DNA of 64,000 bases from Pseudomonas fildesensis (lineage in GTDB: Bacteria; Pseudomonadota; Gammaproteobacteria; Pseudomonadales; Pseudomonadaceae): assembly GCF_001050345.1 (NCBI RefSeq), contig NZ_LFMW01000012.1, forward strand, positions 186,001 through 250,000, in the 5' to 3' direction. Every line of letters begins with the position of its first letter. The first letter of the stretch is position 1. Position numbers and translations under genes: made by a program. The notes below the pieces were generated by a model. It was given only the letters and a program-made list of their open reading frames with translations, was not told the DNA's origin and searched no databases. Positions 17,741 to 26,289 of the stretch are shown here, piece by piece.

Positions 17741-17766
17741 ATTGCTCCCACGCTCCGCGTGGGAAC
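17741..17766. repeat. Single REP half-palindrome
   Basis: One copy of the GCTCCCACGCTCCGCGTGGGAA unit that occurs in full arrays at 4474, 34241, 52805 and 56372. Here it stands alone after the second RND pump. Confidence 0.75.
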
Positions 17767-17776
17767 AAGCGAAAAA

Positions 17777-17803
17777 AAAGGGCCTCGCATCGCAAGGCCC
17801 TTT
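17777..17803 (-). terminator. Terminator for the InaA/small-gene operon
   Basis: AAAGGGCCT (17777-17785) pairs with AGGCCCTTT (17795-17803). Read on the minus strand the hairpin is followed by eight T residues, making it a strong terminator just after the small gene that stops at 17822. On the plus strand it may also stop the RND transcript. Confidence 0.75.
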
Positions 17804-17821
17804 CCGGGGGTTTGAATCGTT

Positions 17822-18049
17822 TCAACTCTGCGGCCTCATCCCTTGAGACATCCCGAACATGAACAGCAGCAAATCATGATCGGGCTTGACCGCCACACTC
17901 GCCTTGGCGACGCGCGGCAGCAGGCATTGCCCACCGCCTTGCACCGCGCTAAGTACTTGTGTCCGAGGTTGTTCCCATGCTGCCAGGGCGAGGGCTGCAA
18001 CGCCCAACGCCCCCACCAGGAACAAACTTCTAGCTATTTCTAGCTTCAT
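17822..18049 (-). CDS. Small exported protein of unknown function
   Basis: A 75-residue protein that I do not recognise. It has a hydrophobic N-terminal segment, LFLVGALGVAALALAAW, that reads as a signal peptide or single membrane span, then a short polar tail with one Cys. Its ATG overlaps the stop codon of the InaA-type kinase gene (ATGA), and a strong terminator follows it, so it looks like the real last gene of that operon. No function can be assigned. Confidence 0.6.
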   Translation of the reverse strand: MKLEIARSLFLVGALGVAALALAAWEQPRTQVLSAVQGGGQCLLPRVAKASVAVKPDHDLLLFMFGMSQGMRPQS

Positions 18050-18765
18050 TTGGTTAAACCCTTGATAGCGCTGCCAAACGCCGTCTCGTAAAAGTAGCTG
18101 AGTTTTTGCCAGTCGCTACCGTTCCACGACGAATGGCGACGCAATTGCAGCATGTCGTGGGACGCCGCCCGATAAGCGGTCAGGCGCTGGCGGCACTTCT
18201 CAAAATCCAGCAGCGCCACTTCCACATTGGCCGAGTCGCCTTCACCCGTGACCCTTACAAAGATGTGCTTGATATACAGGCAACCATGCTGCCAGCGGCC
18301 CTTGTGCATACGCGCCAGAGTGTTGGCCAGCTCTTTGAGCAGGCGTTCATGCACCCCTTCGCCGTACTGTTCGCGGCCACCCGCGGCATACCAGTTTTCA
18401 ATCTCGTCGAAACCGTCCAGCGAAGCCGTGACCAATAATGCCTTCCATTGGTGCTCCGGGTCGCGACGCGCCTCGCAGAACACCAGTTCCGGCACCCGCA
18501 CGTCCAACAAACGCAGGCCCTTGAGGGCATCACGTTCGCGCAACACGGTCGGGCGTCCAAAAGGGTGGAGCCAACTGCGGTAGATATGCCCGGTTTGGCG
18601 TTTGCTGTAGAGCAAGCGCCCATTGGGGCCCATCACCCGTTGCACACCACTTTCACCACCGCGCCGACGATTGGGTTCCTCGACCCACTCGCCCTGCTTG
18701 CGCCAGAAATAATCAAATCGTTCTTCGGGAGCTACGTGACTGCCCGCTACGCACTCAACTGCCAT
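18046..18765 (-). CDS. InaA/WaaP-family lipopolysaccharide core kinase-like protein
   Basis: A 239-residue protein of the lipopolysaccharide-kinase InaA family, with protein-kinase-like fold marks: glycine-rich stretch, LLVTASLDGFDEIENWY, the catalytic-loop-like ARMHKGRWQHGCLYIKHIFV and the DFEKCR segment in the place of DFG. I chose ATG 18765 because it lies four bases after the methyltransferase stop and gives the expected N-terminus; the frame's upstream part overlaps that gene. It probably phosphorylates sugar residues of the LPS inner core. From memory, the equivalent gene in P. fluorescens WCS365 is called wapQ and lies beside colRS with a methyltransferase, as here. Confidence 0.85.
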   Translation of the reverse strand: MAVECVAGSHVAPEERFDYFWRKQGEWVEEPNRRRGGESGVQRVMGPNGRLLYSKRQTGHIYRSWLHPFGRPTVLRERDALKGLRLLDVRVPELVFCEARRDPEHQWKALLVTASLDGFDEIENWYAAGGREQYGEGVHERLLKELANTLARMHKGRWQHGCLYIKHIFVRVTGEGDSANVEVALLDFEKCRQRLTAYRAASHDMLQLRRHSSWNGSDWQKLSYFYETAFGSAIKGLTK

Positions 18766-18769
18766 CCTG

Positions 18770-19450
18770 TTACCTCTTGCGCAATACATACACTCGCCAC
18801 ATGGCGTAGAGCGGTATGAAGTCCAGGGATTCCTGAACCCGGAAACCAGCCTGCTCAAACTCTGCCTCAACAGTAGCAGCCGGTAACACAAACCGGTTTT
18901 GGTAACCGTCCTGCTCACCTTTCTTGCGACGTTTCACTTCGGCACGCTTACGTTTCCAGGCCTTGAAATTGCCATCCACCCACAGCGAAATGATTACGCT
19001 GTCGCGGGTAACACGCTGAAACTCCCGCAGAATCGCCAGCCTGTGCTCAGGATCACCAATATGGTGCATCAGGCGCATGCAGAAAATGCTGTCGACCGAG
19101 TTATCTGGCAAATCGATATCAAAGGCAGATGTCTGCAAGGGTCGTACCCGTTTCACCACATCCGCCGGTTGGGCGAGCGTCGCGACCTTCAACATCGACT
19201 CGGAATTGTCGGCACCGATAATCACGCGGTTGGGTTTTTCCGCCAGCAGCGGCCAGAAACGGCCGGCCCCACAAGGCAAGTCCAACACCAGGCCCGGCTC
19301 ACCGGCCATGGCCAGTGCACCGCGCGCCAATTGCTCGTCGCGTTTGTGGGACAGCCGGCGAGCGAGATTGTCCTGATGCTTGAGCAAATAATTCTGCGCG
19401 TGCTGATCGTCGTACTTTTCGGAAAATTCGAGCTTGATCGGGGTAGACAT
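18770..19450 (-). CDS. Class I SAM-dependent methyltransferase
   Basis: A 226-residue Rossmann-fold methyltransferase. Motif I is LVLDLPCGAGRFWPLL, with the acidic end of strand 2 in VIIGADNSESML, then FDIDLPDNSVDSIFCMRLMHHI as motif IV. A basic patch, KRKRAEVKRRKKGEQ, follows. ATG 19450 is preferred to GTG 19453 because GGAGGT sits five bases before it. It precedes the InaA-type kinase by four bases, so the two are one operon. The same pair next to colRS is described in P. fluorescens and P. putida (orf222), which suggests the target is an envelope component such as LPS. The substrate is not shown by the sequence. A TTTTTCAC motif upstream suggests ColR control. Confidence 0.88.
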   Translation of the reverse strand: MSTPIKLEFSEKYDDQHAQNYLLKHQDNLARRLSHKRDEQLARGALAMAGEPGLVLDLPCGAGRFWPLLAEKPNRVIIGADNSESMLKVATLAQPADVVKRVRPLQTSAFDIDLPDNSVDSIFCMRLMHHIGDPEHRLAILREFQRVTRDSVIISLWVDGNFKAWKRKRAEVKRRKKGEQDGYQNRFVLPAATVEAEFEQAGFRVQESLDFIPLYAMWRVYVLRKR

Positions 19451-19515
19451 CACTGACCTCCAGTTACTGATGCCTACAACCTTAAGCAGCGAAGTGTGAT
19501 CAACAGGTCAACCAA

Positions 19516-19530
19516 GTGTGAAAAACTTGT
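19516..19530 (-). promoter_or_regulatory. Candidate ColR binding motif upstream of methyltransferase operon
   Basis: Read on the minus strand this is ACAAGTTTTTCAC, 66 bp or so before the methyltransferase start. The sequence ACGAGTTTTTCAC recurs upstream of the sulfatase gene on the other side of colRS, with one difference in 13. TTTTTCAC is close to what I remember as the core of the ColR box of P. putida. Confidence 0.5.
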
Positions 19531-19638
19531 CCTGTCCAATCTCATACATTTCAAGACTTTACAGACACATTCAGTAGCACGGGGCCATCTTCGCCGAAAA
19601 GCGCAGAGTCTGCCGCAGGATAGCGGCAGGGTGGGACG

Positions 19639-20919
19639 TCAGGGTTTGACCTGGCTCAACTCAACGTGAAAGCGGCAACCATTGGGCTCCATGGTGCTCA
19701 GGCTGACATTCCAGCCCTGGTTCTCGCAGATGCGCTGCACCAGCGACAACCCCAAGCCAAGGCCTTCGCCACGCTTCTCGCTGCCGCGCACGAACGGCTC
19801 GAACATGGCTTCACGTTTATCTTCCGGAATACCGACGCCCGAGTCTTCCACCACAAAACCGCTCGGCTCCAGGGTGAGCCGGATAAAGCCGTGTTCGGTG
19901 TAATGCAGGGCATTGCGCAACAGGTTGCCCATCACCGCATGCAGGAAGGTGGTGTTGTAGCGCGTGTCCAGGGGATTGCCCGGCTGGTAGATCAATTCCA
20001 GGCCTTTGCGCTCGATAGGCTCACGCCAGATGCCGAGCAAATCGTCCGCCACTTGGGTGAGGGTCACTTGGGGGGACATGGCAGCGTCGTTGTGTTGGGC
20101 GCGGGCCAGCATCAGGAAGGTCTGCACCAGCTCGCGCATTTCTTCACAGGCCCGGGCGATACGCAGCACCTGATTACGCCCACGCTGGTCGATGGCAGGG
20201 TTTTCCAGCAGCAGTTCGCAGGAGCTGGCCAGTACCATCAACGGCGTGCGCAATTCGTGGCTCACGTCGCTGGTAAACAATTGCTCACGGGACAGCGCCT
20301 GGCGCAAACGGCCCAAGGTGGCATCGAAGGCCACGGCCAGCTCACCCACTTCATCGGCGGCATAATCCGGCGCCAGCGGCGGCGCGAGGCCGAGCAGTTG
20401 GTCGCGATGGCGAACCTGGCGGGCCAGGCGCACTACCGGCGCCATCACCTTACGCGCCAGCACCCAGCCGAGGAACACCGCCAGCGCCAGGCTGAGCACG
20501 AAGCCCACCAGCACCACGGCAAACAGCACGCGCTCACGTTCTTCGAAATCGCTCTGATCCTGCAGCAACACATAGCGCCGGCCGTCGACCACTTCGACCA
20601 TAGCGTGATACGACAGCGCCTCGCGGAACACTTCGTGAAAGCCGGGTTCCAGGTGCCGCAGGTCCTTGGGCAGTTCGAAATCGCCGCGCCCGCCGCTGAA
20701 ATAAAACAGCTGATCCGGCTCGGGCCGATGCAGCCAGTCTTCGACGCTGTCCATCAGCAGCAGGCGTTGCAAGTCGCCGCCCAACCCTGCCGAAATCAGC
20801 TTCTCTTCCACCAGGTGCACCGTCGCGACGATGCCCATGGCGAAGGCACCCGCCACCAGCGCACTCATCAACGCAAAGGCGATGATGATCCGCTGGGCAA
20901 GGCTTTGCTTAAACTCCAT
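19639..20919 (-). CDS. colS: ColS sensor histidine kinase
   Basis: A 426-residue membrane kinase. The ATG at 20919 overlaps the end of colR by 11 bp and gives the expected MEFKQSLAQRIIIAF start. It has TM1 at about 12-32, a periplasmic loop of roughly 100 residues, TM2 at about 137-160 (LFAVVLVGFVLSLALAVFLGW), HAMP, then DHp with SDVSHELRTPLMVL (phospho-accepting His) and an ATPase domain with N-box LLRNALHYT, G1 VEDSGVGIP and G2 GEGLGLGLSL. The periplasmic loop holds an ExxE motif (EERE), the type of motif reported for metal sensing by P. putida ColS of iron and zinc. Acts with ColR on envelope genes. Confidence 0.9.
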   Translation of the reverse strand: MEFKQSLAQRIIIAFALMSALVAGAFAMGIVATVHLVEEKLISAGLGGDLQRLLLMDSVEDWLHRPEPDQLFYFSGGRGDFELPKDLRHLEPGFHEVFREALSYHAMVEVVDGRRYVLLQDQSDFEERERVLFAVVLVGFVLSLALAVFLGWVLARKVMAPVVRLARQVRHRDQLLGLAPPLAPDYAADEVGELAVAFDATLGRLRQALSREQLFTSDVSHELRTPLMVLASSCELLLENPAIDQRGRNQVLRIARACEEMRELVQTFLMLARAQHNDAAMSPQVTLTQVADDLLGIWREPIERKGLELIYQPGNPLDTRYNTTFLHAVMGNLLRNALHYTEHGFIRLTLEPSGFVVEDSGVGIPEDKREAMFEPFVRGSEKRGEGLGLGLSLVQRICENQGWNVSLSTMEPNGCRFHVELSQVKP

Positions 20920-21592
20920 CACGACCCTCGGCCAGGCGATAACCCACACCATGCACCGTTTGCAGCAATGGCTTGGCGAAAGGTTTATCGATCACCTGGC
21001 GCAATTGGTGGACATGGCTGCGCAGGCTGTCGCTGTCCGGGCAGTCATCGCCCCACAGCGCCTCTTCGAGAATTTCCCGACGCAGCACATGGGGGCTTTT
21101 TTGCATCAACACCGCCAGCAGCTTGAGGCCAACCGGGTTGAGTTTGAGCAGGCGCCCTTCGCGGGTGACTTCCAGGGTATCGAGGTCATAGTTCAGGTCG
21201 CCTACCTGCAGGGCACGGCGACCGCCACCCTGGGCGCGGCGCAGCACGGCTTCGATGCGTGCGGCCAGCTCCGACAGGGCAAACGGCTTGAGCAAGTAGT
21301 CATCGGCGCCGGACTTGAAGCCCTGCAGCCGGTCATCCAACTGGTCGCGGGCGGTGAGCATGATCACCGGCGTGTCACGGCGTGCGTCTTCACGCAGGCG
21401 TTTGCACAGGGTGTAGCCATCGATGCCGGGCAGCATGATGTCGAGCACGATCAGGTCGTAATGCTCAGTGGCGGCCAGGTGCAGGCCCGATAAACCGTCC
21501 TGCGCACAGTCCACGGTGTAGCCCTTGAGCCCGAGGTAGTCCGCCAGGTTGGCCAGAATATCGCGGTTGTCTTCAACCAATAAAATTCGCAT
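20909..21592 (-). CDS. colR: ColR response regulator (OmpR family)
   Basis: A 227-residue DNA-binding regulator. The receiver domain has the acidic pair VEDN, the phospho-acceptor Asp in LIVLDIMLPGIDGY, and the Lys in DYLLKPF. The C-terminal winged helix includes RREILEEALWGDDCPDSDSLRSHVHQLRQVID. The start has GGAGA eight bases upstream, and the end overlaps colS by 11 bp. The location beside an orf222-like methyltransferase and an InaA-type kinase supports the ColR name over other OmpR-type regulators. Known ColR targets in pseudomonads are envelope and LPS-modifying genes that protect against metals and polymyxin-type peptides. Confidence 0.9.
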   Translation of the reverse strand: MRILLVEDNRDILANLADYLGLKGYTVDCAQDGLSGLHLAATEHYDLIVLDIMLPGIDGYTLCKRLREDARRDTPVIMLTARDQLDDRLQGFKSGADDYLLKPFALSELAARIEAVLRRAQGGGRRALQVGDLNYDLDTLEVTREGRLLKLNPVGLKLLAVLMQKSPHVLRREILEEALWGDDCPDSDSLRSHVHQLRQVIDKPFAKPLLQTVHGVGYRLAEGRDGV

Positions 21593-21712
21593 GGGCAGTG
21601 TCTCCGTACGCAGTAGCAGCCGTGTTGGCTCGCGCAGCTTAAGGCCAAGTGGGGCTCAGGGATAGAGCTGAGCGGTCAGCCAATAAAGGTTTTCAACCGA
21701 TTAAAGAGTTGA

Positions 21713-21725
21713 ACGAGTTTTTCAC
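21713..21725 (+). promoter_or_regulatory. Candidate ColR binding motif upstream of sulfatase gene
   Basis: ACGAGTTTTTCAC lies about 70 bp before the sulfatase start, in the gap between it and colR, and matches the candidate at 19516-19530 in 12 of 13 positions. The orientation is toward the sulfatase gene. Confidence 0.5.
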
Positions 21726-21793
21726 TATAGCTTCACAAACTGACTACAGTGTCAGGCAGAAGATCGCCGCCCATCGATCTAAGGAACATAGAC

Positions 21794-23743
21794 ATGGGTT
21801 TTGTCAAAACAGCGCCAATGCGCTATTTGCTGTTGGTAACCGGTGCCTGGCTGGTTATTTTCCTGCTCACGCGCAGCGTGCTGCTCCTCACTCACCTGGA
21901 CGAAGTCGGTGGCAATCTACTGCCGGTATTTGGCGTGGGTTTGCTCTATGACCTGGGTTTTCTGACCTATGCCGCCGTGCCCCTCGGGTTGTACCTGCTG
22001 CTGTGCCCGCCCGCGCTGTGGCGCCGGCGTGGCCACCGTTGGTTCCTGCAAGGCGTGCTCACGGTCAGCCTGTTCGCGATGCTGTTCACGTCGGTGGCCG
22101 AGTGGCTGTTTTGGGATGAGTTCGGTGTGCGCTTCAACTTTATCGCGGTCGACTACCTGGTCTACTCCAACGAAGTATTGAACAACCTGCTGGAGTCCTA
22201 CCCGATTGGCAAACTGCTCAGCCTGCTGGCGATGCTGGCCATTGTGTTGAGCCTGGCCTTGCGCAAGCCGTTCAACGCGGCGATGAGCGCTCCGCTGCCG
22301 GCGATGCGCGGCCGTTTGCTGAATGCAGTGGCCTTGGTGGTCGTCGCCGGCCTCAGCCTGCAACTGATCAGCCAGGACAGCCCGCGTACCCAAGGCGGCA
22401 ACGCCTACAAGAACGAGCTGGCCAGTAATGGGCCGTATCAGTTTTTCGCGGCGTTCCGTAACAACGAGCTGGACTACTCGAAGTTCTATAAGAGCCTGCC
22501 GACCGAGGTCGTCGCCAAACAGCTGCGCGCCGAACTCAGCGAACCCAACGCCCGCTTTATCGGCGAAGACCCGCTGGATATCCGCCGCGCCATCACCAAC
22601 CCGGGCACGCTGCGCAAACCCAACATCGTGCTGGTGACCATCGAAAGCTTCAGCGCCAAGTACATGGGCAGCAACGGCGACGGGCGCAACCTCACGCCCA
22701 ACCTCGATGCCTTGCGTACTCAGAGCCTGTACTTCAATAATTTCTACGCCACCGGCACCCGCACCGATCGTGGCCTGGAGGCGATCACCCTGGCCATTCC
22801 ACCGACGCCGGGGCGCTCGATCGTCAAGCGCATCGGCCGCGAAAGCGGTTTCGCCAGCCTGGGGCAGCAACTCAGCGCAATCGGTTACGACAGCGTGTTC
22901 GTCTACGGCGGGCGCGGTTATTTCGACAACATGAACGCGTTTTTCAGCGGCAACGGTTATCGGGTCGTGGACCAGAGTAGCGTGCCCGAGTCGGAGATTT
23001 CGTTCAAAAACGCCTGGGGCATGGCCGACGAGGATCTCTACAAACAAACGCTGAAACTGGCCGACGCGGACTACGCCAAGCAGCAGCCTTTCCTGCTGCA
23101 ACTGATGACCACCTCCAACCATCGCCCCTACACCTACCCGGACGGGCGCATCGATATAAAATCCGGTAACGGCCGTGACGGTGCGGTGAAGTACACCGAC
23201 CACGCCATCGGCGAATTCCTCGCCGCCGCACGCCAGAAGCCGTGGTTTGATAATACGATCTTTGTGTTCGTTGCCGACCACACCGCCGGTAGCGCGGGCA
23301 AGGAAGACCTGCCCATCACCAACTACCAGATTCCGCTGTTCATCTATGCACCCAAGCTGATCGAAGCTCGGGAAACCGCGCAACTGGCCAGCCAGATCGA
23401 CCTAGCGCCCACCCTGCTAGGCCTGATCAACCTGAGCTACGAGTCGACTTTCTTTGGTCGCAACCTGTTGCAAGACAACCCGCTGCCACCGCGCGTCGTG
23501 GTCGGCAACTATCAACACCTGGGGTTGTTCGACGGCAAAGACCTGGCGATCCTCAGCCCGCGCCTCGGCCTGCGGCGCCACGACCAGGCACTGGGCGAGA
23601 GCCAGGAACTGCGGGTAGACAGCGATGACCCGTTGATACAGCGGGCGATCACCTACTACCAGGCCGCCAGCTATGGGTTCAAACAACAATTGCTGAGCTG
23701 GAGGGCACCCAGGGACGCGGCGCCAGCGCTGAGCACTCGCTAA
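21794..23743 (+). CDS. LTA synthase family membrane sulfatase/phosphotransferase
   Basis: A 649-residue inner-membrane enzyme. The ATG at 21794 follows AAGGAA at a good distance; the frame's first ATG (21749) has none. Five hydrophobic spans occupy about residues 8-195, then a large periplasmic alkaline-phosphatase-fold domain: VLVTIESFSAKYMGSNGD (metal ligand Glu), FYATGTRTDRGLEAI (the Thr nucleophile region), TTSNHRPYTYPDG and VFVADHTAG (metal-binding Asp-His). This is the architecture of LtaS, OpgB and related phosphoglycerol or phosphoethanolamine transferases. In a Gram-negative it more likely modifies glucans or lipid than teichoic acid. It stands next to colRS with a ColR-like motif upstream, which suggests envelope stress control. 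A terminator follows. Confidence 0.87.
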   Translation: MGFVKTAPMRYLLLVTGAWLVIFLLTRSVLLLTHLDEVGGNLLPVFGVGLLYDLGFLTYAAVPLGLYLLLCPPALWRRRGHRWFLQGVLTVSLFAMLFTSVAEWLFWDEFGVRFNFIAVDYLVYSNEVLNNLLESYPIGKLLSLLAMLAIVLSLALRKPFNAAMSAPLPAMRGRLLNAVALVVVAGLSLQLISQDSPRTQGGNAYKNELASNGPYQFFAAFRNNELDYSKFYKSLPTEVVAKQLRAELSEPNARFIGEDPLDIRRAITNPGTLRKPNIVLVTIESFSAKYMGSNGDGRNLTPNLDALRTQSLYFNNFYATGTRTDRGLEAITLAIPPTPGRSIVKRIGRESGFASLGQQLSAIGYDSVFVYGGRGYFDNMNAFFSGNGYRVVDQSSVPESEISFKNAWGMADEDLYKQTLKLADADYAKQQPFLLQLMTTSNHRPYTYPDGRIDIKSGNGRDGAVKYTDHAIGEFLAAARQKPWFDNTIFVFVADHTAGSAGKEDLPITNYQIPLFIYAPKLIEARETAQLASQIDLAPTLLGLINLSYESTFFGRNLLQDNPLPPRVVVGNYQHLGLFDGKDLAILSPRLGLRRHDQALGESQELRVDSDDPLIQRAITYYQAASYGFKQQLLSWRAPRDAAPALSTR

Positions 23744-23746
23744 CCA

Positions 23747-23780
23747 AAACGTCCCGTACGGCTGAGTACGGGACGTTTTT
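23747..23780 (+). terminator. Terminator after sulfatase gene
   Basis: AACGTCCCGTAC (23749-23760) pairs with GTACGGGACGTT (23766-23777), followed by T residues. It stands four bases after the stop codon. Confidence 0.85.
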
Positions 23781-23794
23781 CACCAGAGTTCGCC

Positions 23795-24508
23795 ATGGCT
23801 TCCCCCTCCGCAGTGACCGTTTCAAAACCTCTCAATTTCTGGCTGTGCCTGGGTATCCCCTTCGGCGTCGCACTTGTAATGCTCTTGCTTGAGATGACCT
23901 CGCTGGACATGGACCTTGCCAAACGCTTCTACAATGCAGCGGATGGCGGCTTCATCGGGCGTTACAGCTTCTTCCTCGAAGACATCCTGCATGACCGCGC
24001 CAAACAGTTGGTTATCCTGTTTTCGGTACTGGCAATTCTAGGCCTTGCCGGCACATTCATCCTGCAACGGCTCAAGCCTTACCGGCGCGAACTGGGCTGC
24101 CTGGTGTTATCCCTGGGGCTGGCGACTGCCTTCGTCTCACCGCTGAAAACCATCACCGCCGTGCAGTGCCCCTGGAGCCTCAAGGAGTTCGGCGGCCAGG
24201 AAACCTACAGCGAACTGCTGAGCCCCCGCCCGCCCACAGATAAACCCGGCCGTTGCTGGCCCGGTGGCCATGCGGCCACCGGGTTTGCCTTGTTCGCCTG
24301 GTTCTTCGCGCTACGTGATCACCGGCCGCGGATGGCGCGCAACGCGTTTATCTTCGCCGTGGTTCTGGGCAGCGCCTTTTCAGTAAGCCGCATGATGCAA
24401 GGCGCGCATTTCTTCTCCCACAATGTGTGGACGGCGATTTTCTGTTGGTTGATTTGCCTGGGCGTGTACTGCCTGCTGCTCTATCGGCCATCAACCCGCA
24501 GCCCGTAA
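23795..24508 (+). CDS. PAP2-family membrane phosphatase
   Basis: A 237-residue protein with about six membrane spans and the three PAP2 phosphatase motifs: KTITAVQCPW (motif 1, Lys present), CWPGGHAATGF (motif 2; PGGH where PSGH is usual) and SRMMQGAHFFSHNVW (motif 3, Arg and both His present). The fold suits a lipid phosphatase or phosphotransferase such as an LpxE, LpxT or undecaprenyl-pyrophosphate phosphatase relative. It is separated from the sulfatase by a terminator, but the neighbourhood, colRS with envelope genes, suggests a job on lipid A or carrier lipid. The exact substrate is not shown. Confidence 0.87.
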   Translation: MASPSAVTVSKPLNFWLCLGIPFGVALVMLLLEMTSLDMDLAKRFYNAADGGFIGRYSFFLEDILHDRAKQLVILFSVLAILGLAGTFILQRLKPYRRELGCLVLSLGLATAFVSPLKTITAVQCPWSLKEFGGQETYSELLSPRPPTDKPGRCWPGGHAATGFALFAWFFALRDHRPRMARNAFIFAVVLGSAFSVSRMMQGAHFFSHNVWTAIFCWLICLGVYCLLLYRPSTRSP

Positions 24509-24537
24509 GGGCCTGGTGTATTAAAACGGCAATAAAA

Positions 24538-24572
24538 AACCCCGCCTGCATCGCTGCAGGCGGGGTTTTTTT
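24538..24572. terminator. Bidirectional terminator between PAP2 gene and groEL
   Basis: CCCCGCCTGCA (24540-24550) pairs with TGCAGGCGGGG (24555-24565), with an A-run before and a run of seven T after, so it works for both converging transcripts. Confidence 0.9.
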
Positions 24573-24592
24573 AAGCGCCGGGTAAGGCTGGC

Positions 24593-26239
24593 TTACATCA
24601 TGCCGCCCATACCACCCATGCCGCCCATGTCTGGCATACCGCCGCCAGCACCGCCATCTGCCTTCGGCTTGTCGGCGATTGCAGCTTCGGTGGTCAGGAT
24701 CAGGCCACCGATGGAGGCTGCTGCTTGCAACGCGGAACGAGTCACCTTGGTAGGGTCAAGGATGCCCATTTCGATCATGTCGCCGTAGACGCCAGTCGCA
24801 GCGTTGTAACCGTAGTTACCTTTGCCGTTCTTGACTTCGTTAACCACAACGCTCGGCTCGTCACCGGAGTTGGCAGCGATCTGACGCAGCGGTGCTTCAA
24901 CAGCACGACGCAGCACAGCGATACCGACGTTCTGGTCAGCGTTGTCGCCGGTCAGGTTGGTCAGGGCTTCCAGAGCACGGATGAGCGCAACGCCACCGCC
25001 AGGTACCACGCCTTCTTCAACGGCTGCGCGGGTTGCGTGCAGGGCGTCTTCAACGCGGGCTTTCTTCTCTTTCATTTCAACTTCGGAACCCGCGCCAACC
25101 TTGATCACTGCAACGCCGCCGGACAGCTTGGCCAGACGCTCTTGCAGTTTTTCACGGTCGTAGTCCGAGGAGGTCTCGGCAACCTGGGCACGGATCTGGG
25201 TGATGCGGGACTGGATGTCGCCTTCAACGCCAGCACCGTCAACGATGATGGTGTTTTCCTTGGAGATGGTCACGCGCTTGGCGCTGCCCAGGTTTTCCAG
25301 GGTGGCGCTTTCCAGGCTCAGGCCGATCTCTTCGGAGATAACGGTACCGCCGGTCAGAACAGCGATGTCCTGCAGCATGGCCTTGCGACGGTCGCCGAAG
25401 CCTGGAGCCTTGACGGCTGCGACTTTAACGATGCCACGCATGTTGTTCACAACCAGAGTTGCCAGGGCTTCGCCTTCAACGTCTTCGGAAACGATCAGCA
25501 GTGGGCGGCCGGCTTTGGCAACGGCTTCCAGCACTGGCAGCATTTCGCGGATGTTGGAGATCTTTTTGTCGACCAGCAGGATCAGCGGGCTGTCCAGCTC
25601 GGCAACCATGGTTTCTGGCTTGTTGACGAAGTACGGGGACAGGTAGCCACGGTCGAACTGCATGCCTTCTACAACCGACAGTTCGTTTTCCAGGCCAGTG
25701 CCTTCTTCAACGGTGATCACGCCTTCTTTACCGACTTTTTCCATAGCTTCGGCAATGATGTCGCCGATGGAGCTGTCGGAGTTGGCGGAGATGGTGCCTA
25801 CCTGAGCGATGGCCTTGGTGTCGGCGCATGGCTTGGACAGGTTTTTCAGCTCAGCAACAACGGCGATGGTCGCCTTGTCGATGCCGCGCTTGAGGTCCAT
25901 AGGGTTCATGCCGGCAGCGACGGCTTTGTAGCCTTCGTTGACGATTGCCTGAGCCAGAACGGTAGCGGTGGTGGTGCCGTCGCCTGCGTCATCGTTGGCA
26001 CGGGAGGCAACGTCTTTGACCAGCTGCGCGCCCATGTTTTCGAAACGGTCTTCCAGTTCGATTTCTTTAGCGACGGAAACGCCGTCCTTGGTGATGGTCG
26101 GAGCGCCGAAGCTCTTCTCGATGATCACGTTACGGCCTTTCGGACCCAGGGTCGCTTTTACCGCGTCAGCCAGGACGTTGACGCCTTTGAGCATTTTTTT
26201 ACGGGCGGAGTCGCCAAACAGAACTTCTTTAGCAGCCAT
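24593..26239 (-). CDS. groEL: Chaperonin GroEL
   Basis: A 548-residue 60-kDa chaperonin: MAAKEVLFGDSARKKML start, the ATP-binding stretch DGVSVAKEIELEDRFENMGA and GDGTTTATVLA, GRPLLIVSEDVEGEALATLV, and the flexible Gly-Met tail GGMPDMGGMGGMGGMM. It folds proteins in the cytoplasm as a tetradecamer with GroES and lies 50 bp after groES in one operon. Length and ends are as expected for Pseudomonas. Strong terminator downstream. Confidence 0.98.
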   Translation of the reverse strand: MAAKEVLFGDSARKKMLKGVNVLADAVKATLGPKGRNVIIEKSFGAPTITKDGVSVAKEIELEDRFENMGAQLVKDVASRANDDAGDGTTTATVLAQAIVNEGYKAVAAGMNPMDLKRGIDKATIAVVAELKNLSKPCADTKAIAQVGTISANSDSSIGDIIAEAMEKVGKEGVITVEEGTGLENELSVVEGMQFDRGYLSPYFVNKPETMVAELDSPLILLVDKKISNIREMLPVLEAVAKAGRPLLIVSEDVEGEALATLVVNNMRGIVKVAAVKAPGFGDRRKAMLQDIAVLTGGTVISEEIGLSLESATLENLGSAKRVTISKENTIIVDGAGVEGDIQSRITQIRAQVAETSSDYDREKLQERLAKLSGGVAVIKVGAGSEVEMKEKKARVEDALHATRAAVEEGVVPGGGVALIRALEALTNLTGDNADQNVGIAVLRRAVEAPLRQIAANSGDEPSVVVNEVKNGKGNYGYNAATGVYGDMIEMGILDPTKVTRSALQAAASIGGLILTTEAAIADKPKADGGAGGGMPDMGGMGGMGGMM

Positions 26240-26289
26240 GATCGATATTCCTTAAATACTTTCTAGTAACGGGAAAATGAGCGGGAAAA

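Noticed and set aside
24725..26266. 513-codon open frame opposite groEL
   Set aside because: It is a shadow of the groEL codons with no start site and no family resemblance.
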